DNA of 64,000 bases from contig NZ_QVMI01000016.1 of the NCBI RefSeq assembly GCF_010500965.1, forward strand, positions 1 to 64,000, given 5' to 3'. The notes under the pieces are model-generated. The model saw nothing but the letters and a program-made list of their open reading frames with translations. It did not search any database and was not told where the DNA came from. The DNA comes from Bacteroides sp. 51. GTDB lineage: Bacteria; Bacteroidota; Bacteroidia; Bacteroidales; Bacteroidaceae. Numbering within the stretch: position 1 is the stretch's first letter; the number at the start of each line of letters is the position of its first letter. This document shows, piece by piece, positions 1 through 7,493 of this stretch. Made by a program: the position numbers and the translations under genes.

Positions 1-84
1 GCTGTAAATGAGATACTTACTGAACACGATTACAAAAATGTCAAAGAACTAAATTATAAACAATTGAAAATCAGCTGGGAATAA
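1..84 (+). CDS. C-terminal tail of an unidentified gene (5' truncated by window)
   Basis: An open frame runs from base 1 to a TAA at 82-84 and gives 27 residues ending in KISWE. There is no start, because the gene begins before the window. It lies 23 bases ahead of the Toprim gene on the same strand and probably shares its operon. In Bacteroides mobilizable elements this slot is often filled by a VapE/DUF3987-like replication protein, but the visible tail is too short to identify it. Confidence 0.5.
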   Translation, partial: AVNEILTEHDYKNVKELNYKQLKISWE

Positions 85-107
85 GTGCCCAGCAATGATT
101 CAAACTA

Positions 108-1073
108 ATGGATTCTAAAACAATAAATATGTTCCCCATCCGGGAATACCTTGCGGATCTGAATATTTATCCTGCAAAAGAAAGAGGCTATTATGGCATG
201 TATCATTCTCCTTTCCGGAAAGATAAAGACGCCAGTATGAAAGTGGATTACAATAAAAACCTATGGATTGATTATGGTGCAAACGAGGGTGGAACGCTCA
301 TCGACCTTGTGATGCGAATCAAAAACTGCTCTAACGGTGAAGCCATGCGATTACTGGAGCAAAAGTTTACTGGAAATAACTCTCTTTCTTTTCATGGGAA
401 TAATAACAGTCCAATACCTGAAAAAGAAAGGGAACCAACTATACAAATAACTAATGTGAGTGAACTGAATGCACCCGCTTTAATCAATTATCTGAATAAA
501 CGTGGTATAGATACCGACATAGCCAAACAGTACTGCAAAGAAATCAATTACACGGTAAATGACAAACCCTATTACGGTATCGGCTTTCAAAACCAGTCGG
601 GAGGATATGAAATCCGTAACCCTTATTTCAAAGGTTGTATTGCTCCCAAAGATATTTCCTATATACAACAAACAGACAAGCGGGATACCTGTTATCTATT
701 CGAGGGTTTTATAGACTATCTTTCGTTCCTGACCATTCGAAAGAATCAAAATCCGCAATTCCCATGTTCGGACTGGCAGGATTATATCATCCTAAACTCA
801 ATAGCTAATCTACCGAAAGCAGCAAGACTGTTATCAAATTACGAACAGATACATTGTTTTCTGGATAATGATACGGCAGGAATAACCGCATATAAGGAAT
901 TAGAAAAAGAATTTACTCTTCATATCCGGGATGCTTCCCGGCATTATTCAGAATATAAAGACCTGAACGATTATCTCTGCGGAAAGAAACACCCAGAAAT
1001 AGCCGGGCAAAACAAGATTACGAAGCTGGCTCCGCAACCCCCTAAAAAGAAAAACAGAGGGTTCAAAATGTAA
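108..1073 (+). CDS. Toprim-domain primase-like protein of a mobilizable element
   Basis: A 321-residue protein. The N-terminal part (about 1-90) resembles the CHC2 zinc-finger domain of DNA primases in layout (YHSPFRKDKDAS near 32-43, LWIDYG near 52-57), but the usual zinc-binding Cys/His set is missing, so this finger probably binds no metal. The C-terminal half is a Toprim fold: the acidic motif is FEG with E199, and the second motif is LDNDTAG with D253 and D255. Such proteins sit next to relaxase genes in Bacteroides mobilizable transposons and are thought to help replicate the single strand after transfer. The next gene is a MobV relaxase, which supports that role. The function is inferred from domains and position. 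Confidence 0.8.
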   Translation: MDSKTINMFPIREYLADLNIYPAKERGYYGMYHSPFRKDKDASMKVDYNKNLWIDYGANEGGTLIDLVMRIKNCSNGEAMRLLEQKFTGNNSLSFHGNNNSPIPEKEREPTIQITNVSELNAPALINYLNKRGIDTDIAKQYCKEINYTVNDKPYYGIGFQNQSGGYEIRNPYFKGCIAPKDISYIQQTDKRDTCYLFEGFIDYLSFLTIRKNQNPQFPCSDWQDYIILNSIANLPKAARLLSNYEQIHCFLDNDTAGITAYKELEKEFTLHIRDASRHYSEYKDLNDYLCGKKHPEIAGQNKITKLAPQPPKKKNRGFKM

Positions 1074-1332
1074 TCCGCCGCCGCTATCCCAAAGGCTTTT
1101 CAGAAAAGCCATAGCTTATTAGGGAATTTTCTTTACGCTCCCGTTTCACTCTGCTAAAAATTCCCCAATAAGCCAAAGGTTTTCCCCCTTTGGAATCTCC
1201 CTTAGCGGTCTTTCGACCGCAGTCGCTTTGGGCGACTATTAAAGATGAATCACCTCCTGTCGATAGCAGCATCTCTATTGGCAGGGTGATTCGCTCTAAG
1301 CCAAATTTCGAACAAATTTAAAGATAATAATT
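1074..1332 (+). other. Hairpin-rich region upstream of the relaxase, candidate oriT
   Basis: This gap between the Toprim gene and the MobV relaxase is packed with inverted repeats: 1094-1110 (8-bp arms, 1-base centre), 1114-1130 with 1157-1173 (17 bp, one mismatch), 1173-1179 with 1187-1193, 1205-1210 with 1215-1220, 1221-1226 with 1232-1237, and 1247-1254 with 1285-1292, the last extended inward by a weaker second stem. Origins of transfer of Bacteroides mobilizable elements usually lie just upstream of the mob gene and carry such repeats, so this is the best oriT candidate. The transcript would also fold strongly, so a regulatory leader is possible. The nick site cannot be placed by eye. 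Confidence 0.5.
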
Positions 1333-2775
1333 ATGGGATATGCTGTTCTCCATTTAGATAAATCGCCCGGCAATGAGTCCGCCATGACTGACCATATCGA
1401 GCGAAATAAAATACACCCGAATGTAGATCCTAACCGGATACATTTGAATAAAAAATTAATAGAATTTCCTGAAGGAGTAAAAGACCGAACCGAAGCTATC
1501 CGACACAGACTGGGTACAGCCGGGCTGACACGGCAGGTTGGAAAGAATCAGGTACAAGTAATCCGCATTATGCTTTCCGGCACACCGGAAGATATGAAAC
1601 GCATCCAAGATGAGGGCAGATTGGATGAATGGTGCAACGATAACGTTGACTGGCTAGAAAAGACATACGGAGCAGAAAATGTTGTTGCAGCAACTCTGCA
1701 TATGGATGAAACTACTCCTCACATTCACGCTTCCGTTGTGCCTATTGTTCAGGGCGAACGCAGGCAAAAAGATTCTAAGAAGAAAAAGCAGGAGCTGAAC
1801 CAAACAGATAAGCCTAAACGGAAATATAAGAAGAAAGACCCGAATCGGGTTCGTTTATGTTGCGACGATGTAATGGCAAAAGCAAAATTGATTGAATATC
1901 AGGATAGTTATGGCGAAGCCATGAATAAATATGGATTAATACGAGGAGTGAAGGGTTCAGATGCCCGGCATATTACCCTGACTGAGTTTTACCGCAACCA
2001 AGCAGTAGAATGCAAGAATTTACAGGAAAATATCGGATTGTTATTAGCAGTGGAAGATGCCAAACGATTGAGTATTGAGGAACTCAAACAGCAGGAACAG
2101 GAAGCCAAACAATACGCAACACAGGCAGAGGAACTCAAACTACAAAAAGAATCAGAACTAAAAAAGACAGAAGAAAACCTCAATCAGGTGAAAGGGCAAC
2201 TGAAAACCGAAGAATTTAAGAACAAGGCTGCCGATGTGGGTTCTAATATCATGGATGGCTTAAGTTCTCTTGTTGGGACTTCCAAAGTTAAACGGCAACA
2301 ACAGGAAATTGAAAGTCTAAAAGATGAAAAAGAAAGTCTGATTCAGGAACTGAAAATCTTGAAACAGAATACGCAGACCATGCAGAAAGAACATCAAACG
2401 GCTATGGATAAACTAAAACAGGAGTTGAAGAAGATTTACGGCCTGTTCCCGAACATTAAGGATTTGCTATGGATTGAGAAACTATTGCAAGTGATGAAGT
2501 TCTCAGAAGAACTGATAAAGGAGATTCTGAAAATGAAACCGGTTAGCTTTAAGGGAGAAATATATTCTACTGAATACCAGCGATATTTCAAGACGGAACA
2601 TTCTGTTGCTGAAATCAAAGAGCATCCAAAGGAAAATAACAAATTTCAACTTACTATAGATGGAGTAAGTGACACAAACTGGTTCAGGCAGAAATACAAA
2701 GAGTTCCAAGAATCAATAGGAATAAAGTTCAAGCAGAAGCCGAAGATAGGTGAGAGCAAAGGTTTAGGGAGATAA
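1333..2775 (+). CDS. MobV-family relaxase (plasmid/transposon mobilization protein)
   Basis: A 480-residue Pre/Mob relaxase. The N-terminal domain opens with the usual MGYAVLHLDKSPG sequence and carries the metal-binding signature HxDExxPHxH at 123-132 (H123, D125, E126, H130, H132). A basic segment follows at about 145-170. Residues about 225-365 are rich in Glu, Lys and Gln with heptad character, so a long coiled coil is likely, followed by a small C-terminal domain. The family nicks one strand at oriT and pilots it through a conjugation channel supplied by another element. No type IV secretion genes are visible here, which fits a mobilizable rather than self-transmissible element. Full length; the ATG at 1333 matches family starts. 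Confidence 0.92.
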   Translation: MGYAVLHLDKSPGNESAMTDHIERNKIHPNVDPNRIHLNKKLIEFPEGVKDRTEAIRHRLGTAGLTRQVGKNQVQVIRIMLSGTPEDMKRIQDEGRLDEWCNDNVDWLEKTYGAENVVAATLHMDETTPHIHASVVPIVQGERRQKDSKKKKQELNQTDKPKRKYKKKDPNRVRLCCDDVMAKAKLIEYQDSYGEAMNKYGLIRGVKGSDARHITLTEFYRNQAVECKNLQENIGLLLAVEDAKRLSIEELKQQEQEAKQYATQAEELKLQKESELKKTEENLNQVKGQLKTEEFKNKAADVGSNIMDGLSSLVGTSKVKRQQQEIESLKDEKESLIQELKILKQNTQTMQKEHQTAMDKLKQELKKIYGLFPNIKDLLWIEKLLQVMKFSEELIKEILKMKPVSFKGEIYSTEYQRYFKTEHSVAEIKEHPKENNKFQLTIDGVSDTNWFRQKYKEFQESIGIKFKQKPKIGESKGLGR

Positions 2776-2801
2776 TGTGGTCTGATTCTTAAATAATTGC
2801 C

Positions 2802-2809
2802 TACCTTTG
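2802..2809 (+). promoter_or_regulatory. -7 box ahead of the broken acetyltransferase
   Basis: TACCTTTG matches the Bacteroides -7 consensus TAnnTTTG. It lies 31 bases ahead of the ATG at 2840, so the gene probably had its own promoter. No clear TTTG is seen about 20 bases upstream. Confidence 0.45.
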
Positions 2810-2839
2810 TAGTTGGTTAGCACTATCATTTTATGCAGT

Positions 2840-3347
2840 ATGAGCACCTATAAATTACGTGAATGGAGACTAGCGGATGCGGAATCACTTGCCGAAAACG
2901 CGAATAATATCAATATCTGGAATAATGTGCGGGATTGTTTTCCACATCCTTATACCGTGAAATACGGCGAAGCGTTTATCGCAATGGTTCTGAAAAGCCC
3001 AAGCCGGTTACTGATTTTGCAATAGAGGTAGACGGAAAAGCTGTCGGCGGAATTGGAATAGTCCTGAACGCTGAGGTAGAAAGAATCACTGCTGAGATTG
3101 GCTATTGGCTTGGCGAGAGATATTGGGGAAGAGGAATTATGACTTCCGTTGTAACGGAAATGGTAGATTATACCTTTGCCAGCTTTCCTGTTATCAAGAT
3201 TTATGCTCCTGTGTTCAATTTAATATCTCCTCGCAACGGGTTGTGGAGAAAGCCGGATTCGAGAAAGAGGCAGTTTTAAAACAATCCGCCATAAAAAACG
3301 GAAATATTATAGATTTGCATTATTACGGATTAATCAGAAGCAAATAA
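2840..3347 (+). pseudogene. GNAT N-acetyltransferase (RimJ/RimL type), two frameshifts
   Basis: Three overlapping frames together spell one GNAT protein of about 168 residues. The first frame begins MSTYKLREWRLADAESL at 2840 and runs to about 2985. The second continues with KPVTDFAIEVDGKAVGGIGI and the acetyl-CoA loop ERYWGRGIM, to about 3220. The third ends with SSQRVVEKAGFEKEAV to the TAA at 3345-3347. Both shifts are by -1, so two separate one-base deletions explain the damage. The protein resembles ribosomal or small-molecule acetyltransferases. It sits just after the relaxase, so it looks like cargo of the mobile element that has decayed. Two sequencing errors are less likely but cannot be excluded. 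Confidence 0.8.
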
Positions 3348-4019
3348 TATGCAATCAGTAATTCACTGGGTACTATTAACGGAATAACAGGTTTAGTTTT
3401 TGCTAAACAATTATTTATACGACTTCTTGTCGCACTCTGTACACAAAGATATATTTCAAGAATGAAACGTCAATGCCAAGCCCTACGGGTTTGAAAGAAT
3501 TTCTTTCTTTATGCTTCACAAAAAGAGTAAATTCCCCCAAAGCATTGCCTTATTCCAAAGGATAACTCTATCTATTATTTGTGATGCAATTTAACTGTTA
3601 GATAGCTTGTAATCATCCTGTTTTTTTTGAAAAAGCAATTGCATCTTTTTCTCAATTTCAGTGTTATCTATCCTGAAAAACACCTTCCATATTGAGGTAA
3701 CCGAACTCCTGCATTTCAGTTTAATGGAATATTAGGAATGGGAAAGAAAATAAGGACGATCAATATCCGACTGTCCATACTTCCAAGCATCACAAGTTTC
3801 CCCATACAGAAAATCAATTATCTGTCGCGGTTTTCGATTAGGTTACGAAAATATATGAGCCAACCAACACTACTTCAATATTTGAGATTTAGTTTTTTTC
3901 CAACTAATTTAATGCTTTGAATATCAATTAATAATAATTGATATTTAATTGGAAAACTGCTAGATAACTTAAGTACAGAGAAATAAAATGTAATTTATAA
4001 TTAGAAAATCATAAAACAC
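3348..4019. other. Gene-free AT-rich gap, possible element end
   Basis: Almost 670 bases without a convincing gene. The only open frame (3738-3920, plus strand) has low-complexity composition and no family resemblance. The gap separates the mobilizable element from a cluster on the opposite strand, so the right end of the element may lie here. I could not find a direct repeat that would mark an attachment site. Confidence 0.4.
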
Positions 4020-4589
4020 TTAAAATATTAAGCCAATACCAAATGAGAGCGAATGTCTATATCTGTTTATTTTATCGTGAACAATTTGCTGTTTCTCATC
4101 AATATAACCTAAATTACCTTTTTGCTGTTTCAAATTATAACCCAACTGGAAGTTCAATCCAAAATGCTTTCTGAACATTTTTTTGTATCCAATACCTATG
4201 TCAAACAGAGCACCCGGAATGAAATCTGAAGTATCCAAACCATAACCCAAATTTGAAAATATATATCCCGAAGGCAATTTATACAAAGGTTTGTAATGAG
4301 CGGTTAAATATATAGGCAGAGTATTAAACCCATGATTTTCATATCTGTCTAAACCAATACCTACCCCAAGTGCTATTTTAGGATTAAGGTTATATAAACC
4401 TGAAAGATGAATGGAGTTACCATACATCTTAAAATCCGAACGGGTAATTTTTGCCAGGTCACCATTTTCAACCAAACCTAGGTTATAGTGGTAATCAAGA
4501 AGAATTTGGAACTTTGAAACCAAAATATTATCCTGTGCTGAAATACTTACTGATATGAATATCAGACACAATAAAAACATTTTTTTCAT
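4020..4589 (-). CDS. Secreted outer-membrane beta-barrel-like protein, uncharacterised
   Basis: A 189-residue protein with a cleavable signal peptide (MKKMFLLCLIFISVSISAQ). The mature part alternates short hydrophobic and polar residues with glycine turns (GVGIGLDRY, SNLGYGLD, GIGYKKMF, SFGIGLIF) and ends in phenylalanine, as outer-membrane barrel proteins usually do. Length suggests eight to ten strands. It is the last gene of a minus-strand group, 21 bases after the gene at 4611-5282, which has the same architecture, so the two are probably co-transcribed and may be paralogues. No family was recognised, and substrate or function is unknown. Confidence 0.7.
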   Translation of the reverse strand: MKKMFLLCLIFISVSISAQDNILVSKFQILLDYHYNLGLVENGDLAKITRSDFKMYGNSIHLSGLYNLNPKIALGVGIGLDRYENHGFNTLPIYLTAHYKPLYKLPSGYIFSNLGYGLDTSDFIPGALFDIGIGYKKMFRKHFGLNFQLGYNLKQQKGNLGYIDEKQQIVHDKINRYRHSLSFGIGLIF

Positions 4590-4610
4590 AATGCATTTTT
4601 TAAGTTTATA

Positions 4611-5282
4611 CTACCAATATCCTATTATTTTAAAAGATATCCTGGTTGCAGATTTATTCTCAGATATATAATCACCTAATTTTTGATTATCAATTGTAGT
4701 TCTACGATATTCCCTCACCGGATCATAAATGCCATAGCCCATTGAAACCATCAATCTCAATCGGGCATCATTTTTAACCATATCATAATATAATCCGATA
4801 TCCACAAACGCACCAGGATTAAATTGTGTGAAAACATATTTCCCTATCGGTTCGATAGTATGCCCTTCGGTTACTTTTAATCCCTTATCAATGGAAATAT
4901 AATTGAATGGCACAATATCGAATAGAACATTACAAGTAACCAGTAATCCTGCTTTTTTAAAAACGGGTACCACAACAGTGCTTGCAATAGCTCCATTTAC
5001 ACGTCTGTTCTTTTCCCCTAAATTATAGGAAGTGTTGTCATTGGAAAACCAACCGGCATTTACTTCATTAGTAAAATATGATATACCGGTTGAAAAAACT
5101 AGATTTTTAAGTATATCCCAATTATAAAATATTGAATAATGAAGTCCTGTTTCGTTATAATCGTACATTGCAATATCAAAACCTAATCCCTTCTTCGTTT
5201 GGGAGTACAATTGCACTGATGTTATTACTATTATAACCATCAGTAATACTCTTTTAGTATGTATTACACAACAGGACTTCAT
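4611..5282 (-). CDS. Secreted outer-membrane beta-barrel-like protein, uncharacterised
   Basis: A 223-residue protein with an N-terminal hydrophobic segment (RVLLMVIIVITSVQLYSQ) fitting a signal peptide with a slightly long basic leader. The body shows amphipathic strands (GLGFDIAMYDY, GLHYSIFYNW, FSTGISYF, VDIGLYYDM, RLMVSMGYGIYD, RISFKIIGYW), and the protein ends in an aromatic residue (W), as expected of an outer-membrane barrel. It lies 13 bases after the lipoprotein gene at 5296-6804 and 21 bases before the related gene at 4020-4589, so the three look like an operon. No known family recognised. Confidence 0.7.
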   Translation of the reverse strand: MKSCCVIHTKRVLLMVIIVITSVQLYSQTKKGLGFDIAMYDYNETGLHYSIFYNWDILKNLVFSTGISYFTNEVNAGWFSNDNTSYNLGEKNRRVNGAIASTVVVPVFKKAGLLVTCNVLFDIVPFNYISIDKGLKVTEGHTIEPIGKYVFTQFNPGAFVDIGLYYDMVKNDARLRLMVSMGYGIYDPVREYRRTTIDNQKLGDYISENKSATRISFKIIGYW

Positions 5283-5295
5283 ATTTTATAAATCG

Positions 5296-6804
5296 TTAAT
5301 CTTCGTGATGAAATCTGATACCCTTCCATTTGCCGCCATATTTCACAGCGCCAAATATCTCAGCATCTTTAATTGTATATTTATCAGGAATATAACCATC
5401 AACACTAACACCACTGCTACCGCTTCCACCTATACTAACGGTAATTCCACCAGCTTCACTAAAACGTACTGTTTTGTGTTCCCGTCTTCCGTAACTCTGC
5501 AATCCCATAATATAGGAGTCTAATTTCCCACTCTTACCAAACACGTAAATTAAACGTGGATCAGTATTTGTTATTTTTTGACCAATTGGTCCTGATATAT
5601 ATTTACCTTCAAGAGATTTCAAACCGGAAAAAATTGCATCTTTTGTTAATGTATTATCTGTCCATTTCCAAGGATCAATTTTCCATTGCCCAACATTGAA
5701 CTCTTTAATGCCGCCAAACCAGGTTTTTATCTTACTGGCAAAATCTTCAAGAAATATTGGACTGCCCATACCGGCATAAATCATGTTATTTACTTGTCCT
5801 TGCCATGTACTTGTAAATTTACCATAATCACCTACTTTTCCTGGATTATTATTGAAACTCATTTGACCTTTCAATTTTTCAATGCCGATAACAATATCAT
5901 CAGCTGTATCTCCAGTCCAATATTTAACAAACAGGAATTTTTTCCGTTTTTGCATTTTAACTTTAAAACCTGTAGAAGCATAGAATACATAGTTAGTCTG
6001 GAATAGATTTGCTACCATCTTATGTTTACTATCAAATTTTTGCTCTCTCGATACATCTTTCCCAAATAGCCACGACCATGCACGACCTAACCATGTTTTG
6101 TTTTTCCACTTATAAGTACTAAGTGAATACTCTCTGGTATTAGTATTGGCATCACCAAAAACGGCACGTGTCATTGGAACATCATCCGCTTCAATGCATT
6201 CAACATCAGTTACATTTGGTACTCCGGATATAAATCCATAAGTATCGCAAAAATAAGTAATATCATCAATTTGATAGGTATCTCCATCAATTAAACTTGC
6301 TGTCTTAGGATTAAAATTTTCAATTTTTTGTGCTAGCTGAGAAGAATATTCCCGTTTGGTATAGAACGTTCCTTTATCAGTAATTTTATAATAATTATCA
6401 TCAATGCTGATTCGTAAAGTTGTATCAAGTACATTAAACAGGATATCATCGGGAATTAGTTCTTCACATAGCGAAACCTTGTACTCATCTTCACATCCCT
6501 CTTCATCATCTTCATCCAATGCACGGGTGGCATACATTCTCTGTATATTGGATTTTACTTTATTTATGGAGTTAAATCCGGTTACTGTAAAATAGTTGCT
6601 CCGCGTTGAAGGTGATGCATCTTCCTTAAAATTATTCAGATAATCAGTAAAAATTGATTGCGAATCGAAGTGCAAATACCCTTCTGGTGTTACATGTACT
6701 GGCTCCGGAATGTCAACAAGATTTTTATCTTCTATAATGTCGTCTTTCTGACATGCGACAAACAACACTAATAAACAGGATAATAATAAATGTAATTTTT
6801 TCAT
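5296..6804 (-). CDS. Large lipoprotein of unknown function
   Basis: A 502-residue protein with a lipoprotein signal (LLLSCLLVLFVAC, lipid-bearing Cys at 18) followed by Gln-Lys-Asp-Asp. An acidic stretch (DEDDEEGCEDEY, about 98-109) lies near a short Cys-containing segment. The middle is mixed alpha/beta with many aromatic residues (KWKNKTWLGRAWSWLFG). The C-terminal part has a glycine/serine-rich run (GGSGSSGVS) and ends RFHHED. I recognise no domain. It leads a three-gene run with two barrel-like proteins, so it may form a surface or periplasmic complex with them. The upstream gap of 158 bases probably holds its promoter. Confidence 0.65.
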   Translation of the reverse strand: MKKLHLLLSCLLVLFVACQKDDIIEDKNLVDIPEPVHVTPEGYLHFDSQSIFTDYLNNFKEDASPSTRSNYFTVTGFNSINKVKSNIQRMYATRALDEDDEEGCEDEYKVSLCEELIPDDILFNVLDTTLRISIDDNYYKITDKGTFYTKREYSSQLAQKIENFNPKTASLIDGDTYQIDDITYFCDTYGFISGVPNVTDVECIEADDVPMTRAVFGDANTNTREYSLSTYKWKNKTWLGRAWSWLFGKDVSREQKFDSKHKMVANLFQTNYVFYASTGFKVKMQKRKKFLFVKYWTGDTADDIVIGIEKLKGQMSFNNNPGKVGDYGKFTSTWQGQVNNMIYAGMGSPIFLEDFASKIKTWFGGIKEFNVGQWKIDPWKWTDNTLTKDAIFSGLKSLEGKYISGPIGQKITNTDPRLIYVFGKSGKLDSYIMGLQSYGRREHKTVRFSEAGGITVSIGGSGSSGVSVDGYIPDKYTIKDAEIFGAVKYGGKWKGIRFHHED

Positions 6805-6962
6805 GTTACAATTTTTTTGTTCGTTAATACTTCGAATAATTAAATTTAAAGGATATGTATTAAAGTTCTTTTGAAATAAGTATTTGAAATCATTACCTCC
6901 TTTCCGTTCTAAAGTGAATAATCATAATAATATGAATAGATTTAATCCTATGTTTTGCTCGG

Positions 6963-7355
6963 TTAAAAATAACCTTGGCAACGGGACCCGCCTGAAATTA
7001 TTTCCAGATAATATTCTCTCTCATCATCAAGTGGTAATTGTTTCAACACATCACAAGGTTCAGTTATACGATGCATATCATCTGAAATAATACTACCTTC
7101 GTCATCACTAATTATAATTCTTATTTCCGCAATTTCCGGTGCCATGCCGAAACTGATAGTAAGAAACGTTCCCTGAGTATAAGCAACAACACAGTCCTGC
7201 CATTGAATTGACCTTGTTCGTCCTACTCTATGCCTCCATTCAATTTTTCTGTGTCTTTTCGCTTTGGTAGATTCTTCAACCGATTCACTCTTAGCAAACA
7301 ATTCCATTGTTGGAACACTGCAAATCAGAAATAATAATAAAAGTACTTTTTTCAT
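6963..7355 (-). CDS. Small secreted protein, DUF3244-like
   Basis: A 130-residue protein with a signal peptide (MKKVLLLLFLICSVPTMELFA). The mature part is a short beta-sandwich-like sequence: a hydrophobic strand with a Gly turn (GTFLTISFGMAPEIAEIRI), then ISDDEGSIISDD, and a final strand (REYYLEIISGG) before the C-terminus. This layout and size resemble the Bacteroidetes DUF3244 family, whose role is unknown. It lies 138 bases after the membrane regulator at 7494-9215, with two identical 13-bp repeats in the gap, so it is the likely direct target of that regulator. Family assignment is from pattern only. Confidence 0.6.
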   Translation of the reverse strand: MKKVLLLLFLICSVPTMELFAKSESVEESTKAKRHRKIEWRHRVGRTRSIQWQDCVVAYTQGTFLTISFGMAPEIAEIRIIISDDEGSIISDDMHRITEPCDVLKQLPLDDEREYYLEIISGGSRCQGYF

Positions 7356-7383
7356 AACATCTTGTTTTGGGGTTTTGATGTTA

Positions 7384-7391
7384 CAAAATTA
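7384..7391 (-). promoter_or_regulatory. -7 box of the DUF3244-like gene
   Basis: On the minus strand this reads TAATTTTG, a full match to TAnnTTTG, 28 bases ahead of the start codon. The -33 position has no TTTG, which suits a promoter that needs an activator. Confidence 0.5.
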
Positions 7392-7419
7392 GGGATGGTA
7401 TTTTAGTTTACGAGATTTT

Positions 7420-7486
7420 TTGCGTTACAACACAATCCGGTAAGTGCCTGTAAATCAATGTGGTAGATTTTACTTGCGTTACAACA
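7420..7486 (-). promoter_or_regulatory. Two identical 13-bp direct repeats, candidate activator site
   Basis: TTGCGTTACAACA (plus strand) occurs at 7420-7432 and again at 7474-7486, 54 bases apart. On the minus strand both read TGTTGTAACGCAA and lie upstream of the -7 box at 7384-7391. They fall between the regulator gene and the DUF3244-like gene, so they are candidate binding sites for that regulator. Confidence 0.45.
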
Positions 7487-7493
7487 ATAAATT

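Noticed and set aside
1084-1272. 62-residue open frame on the minus strand in the candidate oriT
   Set aside because: Runs through several inverted repeats; the structure is better explained as a nucleic-acid site.
3738-3920. 60-residue open frame on the plus strand
   Set aside because: Low-complexity composition, no signals, lies in an AT-rich gap.
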